A DNA stretch of 64,000 nucleotides from Triticum aestivum (taxonomy: Eukaryota; Streptophyta; Magnoliopsida; Poales; Poaceae). The stretch spans positions 255,386,989 to 255,450,988 of the forward strand of contig NC_057804.1 of NCBI RefSeq assembly GCF_018294505.1, read 5' to 3'. Below the pieces are notes generated by a model, which did no database searches, was not told where the DNA came from, and was given only the letters and a program-made list of their open reading frames with translations. Each line of letters begins with the position of its first letter. Position 1 is the first letter of the stretch. A program made the translations under genes and the position numbers. Of this stretch, positions 1 through 11,574 are shown piece after piece.

Positions 1-2665
1 CTGAAGGCCATCTAAACTAAATAACTGTAGCTTCGAAGGTAAATGAGTCCATCAACTCCAACGACATAGCTGAGTTGAAGACAACGACCTATCGCACCTT
101 ATTCATTGTCTGAGTAGTCTGCAACATGAGACGTTGCAGCCGTGTAGGTCAGCACATTGAATTTGCTGGCCGAGTTACACTATAAAGCAGTGAATGCAAG
201 AACTATATCTACATGCAATATTTGGCTGGTGGAGGCTCTAAGTTTATGATTTTGCATAAAGCTAGTTTTTCCCTAAAACAAAGGAATAGATTTTTTAAAC
301 TAGTCCCAGGTTGTTCCAATATTTGAGAAGGTTCCCTCAACTCAAAATCCCAATTAAACAAGTATCATCATTAACCCAATTCAATTGAATTAAAGAGTGA
401 TTAGATCAACAATAATATCCAATTCCAGATACTCAAGATATCCATAACCGGCGACACTGCTAACCATGATTAGTTTGTACACTCTGCAGAGGTTGCGTAC
501 TTTTCCCCACAAGACTTGACCGCATCCATGATCGTATGATCGAGGCATAGTATTTCTGAAGCATTAACTCTCTACTCCGGGCAGACTGATATACCTACTT
601 TCCCTCTACATCTCCTAGTCCACCTCTTCGAGAGCTCATACAACTTACTCAACTATGCCAGAGCCCATAATGGCTTGTGGCTACACACAGAAGTTTCTAA
701 GCATGAAATATCATACGATCCCTTTGAGCCTGGGTGGTGAACCAAGGAAAAATCACACAGATACCCCGGGATTTCCGTTAATGAACAACACTAGGTTCCC
801 CAGGTGCCCCGACCAAACCACCCAGATGTGTATTAAAGTTGCCACCTTAATGTTATCCAGGATTAACAACTCTCATAAGTTCCATGTGAATCACGATCCA
901 ATCGCCATCTACGAGCATGGCTAAGCAATAATAAATCATAACGTATATTCCCAGGGTGATCAAAAAGGTATTAGGTTTCTACCTCAAGTACTACAACGAA
1001 ACCACATGTTCCCAATCCTACTCATGCAAATATTTGAGGGCATAACCAATGCATAATAAAAACTGGGTATAGAAGAGTATGATCATAGTGTAACATGCCT
1101 TGCTGACGAGCGGAAAACTCTAGAGATTCGTAGTAACAAGCTTTGCACTCTGGGTAATCTAGCATAGACAAACAGTAGCATACATAAGCAATCACTCAAA
1201 TGAAACAACGAGCAAAATCAAGAAAAGATCCAAATCAAACATGAAACAAGCAAACGACTAAACTAAATAGAAACAAAACCTAACATCATTATTATTATGT
1301 GGATTAGATCTTTGCAATAGGCATAGGTGATTAGCTACGATTTGCAAAAAGAAACAACTCAAACGGAGAAACGAAACTCGAGATATGAACGAAAGAAGAT
1401 AGTTTACTAATCTGAACTAAAGCCAAATTGTAAAGTGTCAAAAACATGTTCAAGTTGGTTCAACGGAAAGAAGAGATCGTTACGAAGATTTTGGCGCTGG
1501 TTTCATCTAATTTGGACTAACGAGCAAAAAGTTACGCTAGTTTTAAGACCAGGGGCTAAATCGCGATAAAACTATTCGCAGATAGGTCCCTGGCCAAAAA
1601 TAAAAGAAAAAAGAAAAATCTACCGCGCGAACGTTCATTAACAGAAACTAACAAACGAAAATGTTCACTAATAGATCTAAACGAACAAACGTTCATTAAA
1701 TAAACTAACCTAATAAAAATAAACCGATCTAACCTAAACCTAAAAAAAACTAATTTAAAAACTAAACGACAAAACGAAAAAAACCGTAAGAACCGGCTGG
1801 TTCTTACTGGTCAACGGCGGGCGGCGGGGTCCGGCGGCGGCGAGGCGAGGCGGCGGCGGTGTGTGCGGCAGGCGGCGATGCTAGGCGGCTCGGTCGGGTG
1901 CGGCGATGGCAGCGGCAGCAACGCAGGGCGGCGGCGCTAACAGTCGGCGGCGGCGTGGTGGGGGTGGGTGCTGCGGGCGGTGGCGGCGGCTTGGGTGAGG
2001 AGGACAGGGCGGCGGCGGGGCAGTATTTAAGGGGAGGGGGTGCGGCGGCCTTGGAAGAGGGGCAAGGCGACCCGGAGTCCAAGGGGACTCTGGCGGCGGC
2101 GCGAGGCGGCTCGGGGTCGGACTCCCCGAGCAGGAAGGCGGCGGCGCTCAGAAGGGCCGGCTGAGCTTCGGCCGAGTTCGGTCCAAGAAACTTTTTTTAA
2201 ATTAATTTTCACCGTAGAGAAAAATCCTAAATAAATATAAAAAATTCTAAAAATTCTAGAAACAATTTTCATCATCCAAACCTAATGTTTAGGACAGGAT
2301 GAACATTTTTCTGGACTAAAATGCAATTTTCAAAAATGCACGTTTTCTATAATTCAAATAAAATACAAATAATTGGATTTTAAAATTTCTTCTCCAATAT
2401 TTCTCTTCTGTTGAAGAAGTCATAATATCTTCTCTCATTTATTTTTATTTTTTGAAATAATTGGAGAGAAAAATAATAAAATCAAATTTATCCTCTTTTC
2501 AAATTTGAAATAAATTCAAATATGAATTTTGTGAAACCTCCAACTCTCTCCTTGGGTCCTTGAGTTGCTTAAGCTTTCTAGGATCATAACAAAAATGCAA
2601 AATAAAATATGATATGCATTTGATGATCTATGTATAACATCCAAATTGAAAATTGGGATGTTACA
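1..2665 (-). mobile_element. Partial LTR of a Gypsy element, family of 11575-21525
   Basis: On the minus strand this LTR begins at 2665 with TGTAACATCCC and runs off the left edge before its 3' end. It matches, in reverse, the LTRs at 11575 and 18409: the block around 120-180 mirrors 14400-14460, and the block around 470-540 mirrors 14050-14110. It holds the same layout: AT-rich 5' part, GC-rich island (about 1805-2165) with a TATA-like TTAAATAC on the minus strand at about 2022-2030, then an AT-rich 3' part. By comparison with 11575-14704 roughly 150 bp are missing at the left. It interrupts the internal region of the Sabrina-like element to its right. Whether it is a solo LTR or part of a full element cannot be seen. 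The small ORFs in the island are low-complexity Ala/Pro/Arg and are not taken as genes. Confidence 0.85.
1805..2165 (-). promoter_or_regulatory. GC-rich promoter/leader island of the LTR
   Basis: A CpG- and CCG-rich block stands in otherwise AT-rich LTR sequence. A TATA-like TTAAATAC (minus strand, about 2022-2030) sits in the block with the GC-rich leader downstream. The same arrangement occurs in both LTRs of the 11575-21525 element, so this is probably the LTR promoter and transcribed leader. No transcript data are available. Confidence 0.5.
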
Positions 2666-3019
2666 AAACAAAAGTTTAATATTGACATAAAAACAGTAAT
2701 ACTTCAAGCATACTAACAAAGCAATTATGTCTTCTCAAAATAACATGGCCAAAGAAAGCTTATCCCTACAAAACATATAGTCTGGCTATGCTCCATCTTC
2801 GTCACACAAAATATTCAAATCATGCACAACCCCGTTTTTAGCCAAGCAATTGTTTCATACTTTAATATTCTCAAACTTTTTCAACTTTCACGCAATACAT
2901 GAGAGTGAGCCATGGACATAACACTATAGGTGGAATAAAATGGTGGTTGTGGAGAAGACAAAAATAAGGAGACAGACTCACATCAACTAGGCGTATCAAT
3001 GGGCTATGGATATGTGCAT

Positions 3020-3021
<2 letters not shown>

Positions 3022-3053
<32 letters not shown>
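3022..3053. repeat. (TA)n microsatellite
   Basis: About 16 uninterrupted TA units lie inside the non-coding internal region of element A. Confidence 0.95.
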
Positions 3054-3057
<4 letters not shown>

Positions 3058-5589
3058 GTGAGTGAGTAGGGATTGCCATGCAACAGATGCACTAGAGCTA
3101 TAAGTGTATTAAAGTTCAAAAAAAGAAACTAAGTGGGTGTGCATCCAACTTGCTTGCTCATGAAGACCTAGGGCATTTGAAGAAGCCCGTCATTGGAATA
3201 TACAAGCCAAGTTCTATAATGAAAAATTCCCACTAGTATATGAAGGTGACAAAATAAGAGAGTCTCTATCATGAAGATCATGGTGCTATTTTGAAGCACA
3301 AGTGTGGAAAAAGGATAGTAACATTGCCCCTTCTCTCTTGCTCTCTCATTTTTTTGGGCTTCTTTGGCCTCCCTTTTTTGTTTGGGTTTCTTTGGCCTCC
3401 CCTTTTTCTTCCTCACATGGGACAATGCTCTAATAATAATTATCATCACACTTCTATTTACTTACAACTCGAAAAATTACAACTCAATGCTTAGAACAAA
3501 ATATGACTCTATGTGAATGCCTCCGTCGGTGTACCGGGATGTGCAATAAATCAAGACTGACAAGTATGAAAGAATTATGAAAGGTGGATTTGCCACAAAT
3601 ACGATTTCAATTACATGATCATGAAAGCAATATGACAATGATGAAGCGTGTCATAATAAATAGAACGGTGGAAAATTGCATGGTAATATATCTCAGAATG
3701 GCTATGGAAATGCCATAATAGGTAGGTATGGCCGTTGTTTTGAAGAAGGTATATGGTGGGTGTATGGTACCGGCGAAAGTTGCATGGCACAAGAGAGGCT
3801 AGCAGTGGTGAAAGGGTGAGAGTGTGTATAATCCACGGACTCAACATTAGTCATAAAGACTCACATACTTATTGCAAAAATCTACAAGTCATCAAAACCA
3901 AGAACTACACGCATGCTCCTAGGGGAAGGGTTGGTAGGAGTTAACCATCACACGATCCCGAGCTCAAAACAAAGGATGACAATCAAAGAGATATCATGCT
4001 TCAAATTTGTCACACAACAGTTCACCATACGTGCATGCTACGGGACTCACAAACCTGAACACAAGTATTTCTAAAATTCAGAATTACTCCACTAGCGTGA
4101 CTCTAATATCACCATCTTCATATCTCAAAACAATCATAAAGAATCAAACTTCTCATAGTATTCAATGCACTTCATATGATTTTTTTATTATATCCCTCTT
4201 GGATGCCCGTCATATTAGGACTAGTTTTATAACCCAAGCAAATTACCATGCTGTTCTAAAAGACACTCAAAATAATTTAAGTGAAGCATGAGAGTTCAAC
4301 AATTTCTATAAAATAAAGCCACCGTTGTGCTCTAAAAAGATATAAGTGAAGCACTAGAGCAATATTGCTTAGCTCAAAAGATATAAGTGAATCACATAGA
4401 GTATTCTAATAAATCACGATTCATGCGTGTCTCTCACAAAAGGTGTTTACAGCAAGGATGATTGCAGTAAACTAAAAATCAAAGACTCAAATCATACAAG
4501 ATGCTCCAAGCAAAACACATATCATGTGGTGAATAAAAATATAGCCTCAAGTAAAGTTACCGATAGATGAAGACGAAAGAGGGGACACCTTCCGGGGCAT
4601 GCCCAAGCATAGGCTTTTGGTTGTCCGTTAATATTACCTTGGGGTGCCTTGGGCATCCCCAAGATTAGTCTCTTGCCACTCCTTATTCCATAGTCCATCA
4701 AATCCTTACCCAAAACTTGAAAAAACTTCAAAACACAAAACTCAAGAGAAAATCTCATGAGCTCCGTTAGTATAAGAAAATAAATCACCACTTTAAGGTA
4801 CTGTCGCAAACTCCTTCTTTATTTATGTTGGTGTAATATCTACTGTATTCCAACTTTTACATGGTTCATACCCCCGATACTACCCATAGATTCATCAAAA
4901 TAAGCAAACAACACGCGAAAAACAGAATCTGTCAAAAACAGAACAGTCTGTAGTACTCTGTAACTCTCAAATACTTCTGTAACACCAAAACTCCATACAA
5001 ATTATGAAACCCTGAGAAATTTGTGTACTAATCCAGAGAAAAAAGAATCAGATCAAAAGCACGTTTCTGTGAATTTTCTAAACTAATTTACTAAGTGCAA
5101 AAGTTTCTGATTTTCAGCAGGATCAACACAACTATCACCGTAAGCTATCCTAAAGGTTTCACTTGGCACAAACACTAATTAAAACATAAAACCACATATA
5201 ACCTGAGGCTAGATGGATTATTTATTACTAAACAGAAACAAAAAGCAAAGAACAAAAATAAAATTGGGTTGCTCCCAACAAGCGATATCGTTTAATGCCC
5301 TTAGCTAGGCATAAAAACACGAATAGATCTAGGTATCGCCATAATAATGATAGGGCAAATCTCGAAAACTCATCTCATACTCTCTACATTCAGCAGCAAG
5401 TTTACTTTGTGGCAAGAAAAATTAATCAAAAGGGCTAAATTTAACGGGACAGAAATCCCCAAGATCAAGCTCGGGAGGAATTGGTTCCTCCTTTGGCCCT
5501 TCTTATTATACAACAAACTCATCATTATAAGCATTCTTTTGGCAAAAAGTCATGAGCTTTTGTTCAAGAGAGAAACCCAACTTGTTGTT

Positions 5590-6179
5590 CTAAATAGCAA
5601 AATCATCGTTAAGTTTGGAAATTCTATCAACTAGAACATCGGTAGGAACCCTCTTTCTTAAATTTTCATTATAAGCAACATGATCTAAGGATCGTAAATG
5701 CATTATGTCTTCTTGGTTAAAGAGAATTGCTTCTATGGGAGGACGATCAGCGTCCACCCTGTAATGCACAAAAATTTCATTAGCCTCTTTCATTATAAAT
5801 CTAAACTCATGTGCTAGAAAGATGGTAGCTGCACGCTTAACAGAAGAATGATCGATATTAGAAAACTCTAGAAAGATTCTTTGTATGGAAGGATGCATGT
5901 GAATAAATTGTCTTTCAAGTTCAACTACGAGCAAAGATATAGCGTTCGTAAGACTACTAGTTTTATGGAGAATAGAACCACCCATAGTGGGTAAAGCACC
6001 AGCACAAGTAAAGAAATCTTGAATAACCCCTTTTTCAATAATATTACCACTACCAATGCGGAACTTTTTAGTGTGCAAAATAGTAGGTTCTTCATGAGGA
6101 TTAGTATTATCAAAAGCATCAAAGTTCCCCCCATCGTTACTCTATCCTTTTCAGCAATAATCTCCCCAATTTCAGACAT
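5590..6179 (-). pseudogene. gag-like ORF of Sabrina-like element A, frameshifted
   Basis: The reading begins at the ATG at 6179 (MSEIGEIIAEKD...), about 200 bp downstream of the primer binding site, which is where gag starts in this family. After some 18 residues the frame breaks in a run of G (about 6125-6132). It continues in the neighbouring frame for about 162 residues (LHTKKFRIGSGN... to ...KLNDDFAI) and stops at 5590. The product is rich in alpha-helix formers and has no zinc knuckle, protease or polymerase motif. I recognise it as the ORF that usually follows the Sabrina 5' LTR, but its biochemical role is not established by sequence; capsid function is an inference from position. The frameshift makes this copy non-functional. 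Confidence 0.6.
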
Positions 6180-6385
6180 AGTGGCAACAAACCAATCTAA
6201 CAAACGAGCACACAAGAGGCAAGCGAATAAAATGAACGGAAGAGGGGCGAAGAAAAAGGCAAAGGTTTTTGAAAATCGTTTTAGAAGTGGGGGAGAGGAA
6301 AACGAGAGGCGAATGGCGAATAATGTAATGCAAGAGAGAAGAGTTTATGATGGGTACTTGGTATGGCTTGACTTGACGTAGATCT

Positions 6386-6402
6386 CCACGGCAACGGCGC
6401 TA
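6386..6402 (-). other. Primer binding site of element A
   Basis: Read on the minus strand, TAGCGCCGTTGCCGTGG lies about 12 bp inside the 5' LTR edge. It resembles the TGGCGCCGTTGCC primer site of Triticeae Gypsy elements, with its first TGG changed to TAG. Confidence 0.65.
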
Positions 6403-6413
6403 GAAATCCTTCT

Positions 6414-7992
6414 TGATACCTCTTGAGCTTGGGATGGGTTTTCCCTTGAAGAGGAAAGGGTGATGCAGCAAAGTAGCATAAGTATTTCCCTCTGTTTGAG
6501 AACCAAGGTATCAATCCAGTAGGAGATAATGCACAAGTCACCGAATACCTGCACAAATAGTCAACAACTTGCACCCAACATGATAAAGGGGTTGTCAATC
6601 CCTTCACGGTTACTTGCAAAAGTGAGATCTGATAGAGCTAGATAAACGGTAAAATAAATATTTTTTGTATTTTTGGTTTATAGATCGTAAAGTAAAAGAT
6701 TGCAAAATAGTAGATCGCAAACTAGTATGATGTAAAAGAGAACTTATATGATGGAAAAGAGACCCAGGGGCCATAGGTTTCACTAGTGGCTTCTCTCAAG
6801 ATAGCAAATATTATGGTGGGTGAACAAATTAATGTCGACCAATTCATAGAAAAGCGCAAAGTTATGACGATATCTAAGGCAATGATCATGAACATAGGCA
6901 TCACATCCGTGTCAAGTAGACCGAAATAATTCTGCATCTACTACTATTACTCCACACATCGACCGACTCCTGCCTGCATCTAGAGTATTAAGTTCATAAA
7001 GAACAGAGTAGCGCATTAAGTAAGATGACATGGTGTAGAGGCATTAACTCAAGCAATATGATGAAAACCCCATATTTTATCCTCGATTGCAACAATACAA
7101 TACGTGCCTTGCTGGCCCTACTGTCACTAGGAAAAGGACACCACAAGATTGAACCCAAAGCTAAGCACTCCTCCCATTGCAAGAAAGATCAATCTAGTAG
7201 GCCAAACTAAATCTGTAATTCGAAGAGACTCGCAAAGATATCAAATCATGCATATAAGTATTCAGAGAAGAACCAAATAATATTCATAGATAATCTGATC
7301 ATAAATCCACAATTCATCGAATCTCGGCAAGCACACCGCAAAAGAATATTACATCGAATAGATCTCCAAGAACATGGAGGAGAACATGGTATTGAGAATC
7401 AAAGAGAGAGAAGAAGCCATCTAGCTACTAGCTATGGACCCATAGGTCTCTGGCAAACTACTCACGCTTCATCAGAGAGGCAATGGTGTTGATGTAGAAG
7501 CCCTCTGTGATCGAATCCCCCTCTGACAGGACGCCGAAAAAGGACCCTAGATGGGATCTCATGGGTACAGAAGGTTGTGGCAGTGCAAAAGTGGTTTCGT
7601 GGCTCCCGTGGATGTTTTCATGGTATAAGAGTATATATAGGCGAAGGAGCTAGGTTAGGAGACTCACGAGGGGCCCACAAGGTAGGGGGCGCGCCCTCCT
7701 ACCTCGTGGCCACCTCGTTGCGTCTCCGACTTCATATCCAAGTCTTCTGGTTTCCTTCTGGTCCAAGAAAGATCATCGCGAAAGTTTCATTCCGTTTGGA
7801 CTCCGTTTGGTATTCCTTTTTTGCGAAACTCTAAAATAGGCAAAAAAAAACAGAAACTGCCACTGGGCTCTCGGTTAATTGGTTAGTCCCAAAAATAATA
7901 TAAAATAACATATAATGCCTATTAAACATCAAAAATAGATAATATAATAGCATGGAACAATCAAATATTATAGATACGTTGGAGACGTATCA
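6414..7992 (-). mobile_element. 5' LTR of Sabrina-like element A
   Basis: On the minus strand it starts TGATACGTCTCCAACGTATC at 7992 and ends ...AGGTATCA at 6414, giving 1579 bp with TG...CA ends. It aligns along its length with the LTR at 21665-23275. A TATA box is present at 7631-7640. The transcribed part reads back towards the internal region at 6413, so this is the 5' LTR. The terminal sequence matches the Triticeae family I know as Sabrina. Confidence 0.85.
7631..7640 (-). promoter_or_regulatory. TATA box in LTR of element A
   Basis: CTATATATAC on the minus strand, in the middle of the LTR and upstream of the conserved transcribed half. The copy at 21665 has CTATAAATTCC at the matching place. 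Confidence 0.55.
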
Positions 7993-9440
7993 CACACATG
8001 TAGGGGGGGCCTATGCATGTTACATGTCTTTCCAAAGGTTTACGTGTTACTCTTCGTATCTTTTTATCTAAAGCTTTGATGTATGTTGTCATCAATTACC
8101 AAAAAGGGGGAGACTGAAAGCACAAGTTCTCCCTGGGTGATTTTGGTAATTAATGTCAACATATATCTTGTTGGACTAATACCTTTATCTAGTATATTTT
8201 AGATCAGTTCAGCAATGGCATGGCAAGGACAAGAGGATGTGGAACCCCTTCAAAATGCTAAGGAAAAAGATTGGCAAAAGCTCAAGACTCTTCATTTTCA
8301 TTTTAGTGATCCAAGATCACATCAAGTCTATAGGGAAGCCAATATTATTAAAAGGGGATGAGGTGGATCTTAATGGTCTACTTGCTCAAAGTGCGTAGTG
8401 ATATTGCTCCAAAACTCTTAGCCACTTTCTCATTTACACATATGTCCAAAATCTAAAGTCAAACTCGGCCCACCCGATTTTATCTATCCGGCGCCACCAA
8501 GTTCAGTTGACATAGTCACTGCTAGAAACCCTAGACAATTCGGTCTCACCGATACGGATCTCGGTCTCACCGAGATGGCCTTGCAAACTCTCTGTTGCCT
8601 GTTGTAATTATTTTGGTCTCACCGAAATGTGCAATCAATCCCACCGAGTTTTCTTGACCAACTCCCTGTTTGATCCTTGCTGAAATCAATCTCACCGAGT
8701 TCATGCAATCGGTCTCACTGAGATGAGGTTTTGCCCTAGCCCTAGCACATCGGTCCCACCGAGTTGATCATGTCGGTCCCACCGAGATTCCTAACATTCA
8801 CATTTCGAACTTAATTGGTCTCACCGAGTTCATATTTTTGGTCTGACCGAGTTGTGTCAAATGTGTGTAACAATTGGATTTTGTGTGGAGGCTATATATA
8901 TACCCCTCCACCACCATCTCCATTCGAGAGAGAGCCATCAGAACGTGCCTACACTTCCACTACTCATTTTCTGAGAGAGAACCACCTACTCATGTGTTGA
9001 GACCAAGACATTCCAATCCAACCACAAGAATCTTGATCTCTAGCATTCCCCAAGTTGATTTCCATTTAAATCATCTTTCCACAGTAGCCAAATCTGTGAG
9101 AGAGAGTTGAGTGTTGGGGAGACTATCATTTGAAGCACAAGAGCAAGGAGTTCATCATCAACACACCATCTATTACCTTTTGGAGAGTGGTGTCCTCTAG
9201 AATGGTTAGGTGTCACTTGGGAGCCTCTCACAAGATTGTGGAGTTGATTCAAGGAGTTTGTAAAAGGCAAGGAGATCGCCTACTTCGTGAAAATCTACAC
9301 GAGTGAGGCAAGTCCTTCGTGTGCGATAGCCATGGTGGGATAGACAAGGTTGCTTCTTCGTGGACCCTTCGTGGGCGATAGCCATGGTGAACTATAAGCC
9401 CCTATCTTTGTCTGTGTCCAACTGAGGCTTTAAACCCATA
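7993..9440 (+). mobile_element. 3' end of a Copia-type element: polypurine tract and LTR
   Basis: 7993-8100 is the last internal stretch, ending in the purine run AAAAAGGGGGAGA (8101-8113). An LTR beginning TGAAAGCACAAG follows at 8115. The 'accaaaaagggggaga' tract just before an LTR is typical of plant Copia elements. The LTR carries about ten degenerate copies of CGGTCTCACCGAG between 8540 and 8860, and a TATA-like 'ctatatatatacc' at 8892-8904. Its 3' end is not clear: sequence typical of the next element is reached at about 9440, so the LTR is probably truncated. No coding region survives. Confidence 0.65.
8540..8860 (+). repeat. Degenerate array of CGGTCTCACCGAG motifs
   Basis: Within the Copia LTR upstream of the TATA-like box, CGGTCTCACCGAG and one- or two-base variants recur about ten times at irregular spacing. 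The motif is partly self-complementary (CTCGGT/ACCGAG). Position upstream of the promoter suggests enhancer-like repeats, but that is inference. Confidence 0.6.
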
Positions 9441-11302
9441 AGTATCGCGTGAGTGTTAGCAATTATAAAAGACTAAAAGGTTGAGTATGTGGAATTTCTA
9501 TACAAAAGCTCTTATATTGACTCTTTCCGGTATTATGATAAATTGCAGTGGCTTCAATGATTGAGATCATAGTTTGTTAGTATCAAATAAAGTTTCTGGT
9601 TCATACTTTACCTTTTGAACAAATTGTTACTTTAGCATAAGAAATTATAGACAATATATGTTGCTATTCTAAAGATGATCATGATGCTCTCATGTCCGTA
9701 TTTTATTCTATTGACACCTCTATCTCTAAACATGTGGATATGATTATCAATTTTGGCTTTCGCTTGAGGTCAAGCAAGGTCTAAGCTTGGGGGAGTTGAG
9801 ACGTCCATTTTGCATCATGCTTTTATATTGATATTTGTTGCATTATGGGCTGTAATTACACATGATGTTACAACACTTATGCCTTTTCTCTCTTATTTTA
9901 CAAGGTTTACAAGGTTTACATGAAGAGGGAGAATGCTGGCAGCAGGAATTCTGGATTGGAAAGGGGGCAAATCTAAGAGACCTATTCTGCACAACTCCAA
10001 AAGTCCTAAAAATTTATGGACAATATTTTGGAATATATGAAAAATATTGGGCGAAGAAAATACCAGAGGGGACCCACCAGGTGGCCACAAGCCTGGGGCA
10101 CGCCCCTAGGGCTTGTGGCCCCCCTGGAAGGCCTTCGGTGCCCATCTTCTATTGTATGATGTCTTTTGACGTGGAAAAAATCATAAGGATGCTTTCGGGA
10201 CGAAGCGCCGTCGTCTCGAGGCAGAACCTGGGCAAACACAATCTAGGGCTCCGGTGGAGCTGTTCTGCTGGGGAAACTTCCCTCCCGGAGTGGGAAAATG
10301 AAGCCATAGTCATCACCAATGATCCTCTCATCGAGAGGGGGTCAATCTCCATCAACAACTTCACCAGCACCATCTCCTCTCAAACCCTAGTTCATCTCTT
10401 GTATCTGATCTTTGTCTCAAAACCTCATATTGGTACATGTGAGTTGCTAGTAGTGTTGATGACTCCTTGTAGTTGAGGCTATTTGGTTTATCCGGTGGAA
10501 GATCATATGTTCAGATCCTTAATGATATTTATTACCCCTCTAATTATGAACATGAATATGCTTTGTGAGTAGTTGCATTTGTTCCTGAGGACATGGGATA
10601 AGTCTTGTTAAAAGTAATCATGTGAATTTGGTAGTCGTTCGATATTTTGATGAGATGTATGTTGTCTTTCCTCTAGTGGTGTTATGTGAACGTCGACTAC
10701 ATGATACTTCACCATGAATTGGGCCTAGGGGAAGGCATTGGGAAGTAATAAGTAGATAATGAGTTGCTAGAGTGATAGAAGCTTAAACTCTAGTTTATGC
10801 GTTGCTTCGTAAGGAGCTGATTTGGATACACATGTTTCATGCTATGGCTAGATTTATCTTAATTCTTCTTTCATAGTTGCGGATGCTTGCGGGAGGGGTT
10901 AATCATAAGTGGGAGGCTTGTCAAAGTAAGGACAACACCCAATCACTGGTCCACCCACAAATAAAATTATCAAAGTAAAGAACGCGAATCATATGAGCAT
11001 GATGAAAACTAGCTTAGCAATAATTCCCATGTGTCCTCGGGAGCACTTTGCTTTATATAAGAGTTTTTCCAGGCATATCCTTTGCTACAAAAAGGATTGG
11101 GCCACCGTCCTGCACCTTAGTTACACTTGTTATTTGTTACCCGTTACAAATTATCTTATCACATAACTATCTATTACCGATAATTTTAGTGCTTGCATAG
11201 AATACCTTGCTAAAAACCGCTTGTCATTTCCTTTTGCTCCTCGTTGGGTTTGACACTCTTCTTATCAAAAGTACTACGATAGACCCCTATACTTGTGGGT
11301 CA
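9441..11302 (+). mobile_element. 3' end of a WHAM-like Gypsy element: internal remnant and LTR
   Basis: 9441-9796 is AT-rich 3' internal sequence ending in the polypurine tract AAGCTTGGGGGAGT. The LTR runs 9797-11302 (1506 bp), beginning TGAGACGTCCATTTTGCATC and ending ACTTGTGGGTCA. The tract just upstream identifies it as the 3' LTR in plus orientation. Everything 5' of about 9441 is lost. A 204-codon ORF at 9862-10476 lies wholly inside the LTR, has no recognisable domain and is not taken as a gene. The family name is from memory. Confidence 0.75.
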
Positions 11303-11569
11303 CCAGTGACTACAAGAAGTCTCTTGAGTGTGCCAGAGCTGGCTCCAAGCTAGTCGAGTCGCTGGTCGTCTCTAGGGAGAGGCGCCAGCTCGACCGGATC
11401 CTGGCACTAGCCGGCGAGCAGCCGGATATTCCGGCTATGCCCAAGCAGCCGGCCAATGAGGCTTCGTTCAAGTCGTCCAAGGATACCAAGAACATCCCTC
11501 TCAACCCGGCCGACCCCAGCTCCAGCTAGTGCATCATTGTGGGCACCCGCCTCAACAACAAACAGGAAG
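11303..11569 (+). pseudogene. Old Gypsy protease-to-RT linker fragment, left half
   Basis: The plus frame from about 11306 reads TSDYKKSLECARAGSKLVES... through ...NPADPSSS, then a stop, then a short stretch up to the duplication at 11570. It is similar in spacing and wording to the end of the Tat1 gag-pro protein near 50300-50560 (YRKSSACAAESSRLAESL...KKIPLDPEHP), so it comes from the region after the protease of a Tat-lineage Gypsy element. The reading resumes across the inserted 9.95-kb element at 21526. The left neighbour LTR cuts it off abruptly at 11302. Confidence 0.7.
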
Positions 11570-11574
11570 GCGAG
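11570..11574 (+). repeat. Target-site duplication GCGAG (left)
   Basis: GCGAG immediately precedes the left LTR and is repeated at 21526-21530 just after the right LTR, defining one insertion event. Confidence 0.93.

Larger units (their letters stand above)
2666..6413 (-). mobile_element. Internal region of Sabrina-like Gypsy element A (5' part)
   Basis: This is the internal domain of a minus-strand element whose 5' LTR is 6414-7992. It shares long stretches with the internal part of the second copy at 23276-24833; for example the ...caagcaattgtttcatac... block is at about 2844 here and 23590 there. The only coding trace is a gag-like ORF near the 5' LTR (5590-6179). The remaining 2.9 kb (2666-5589) is AT-rich and non-coding, with a TA microsatellite. 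No reverse transcriptase or integrase is seen, which fits the non-autonomous character I recall for Sabrina. The polypurine tract and 3' LTR are not in the window; the interruption at 2665 by the G1 LTR explains this. Confidence 0.75.

Noticed and set aside
9862..10476. 204-codon ORF
   Set aside because: Inside the WHAM-like LTR, no known domain, and only one chance frame.
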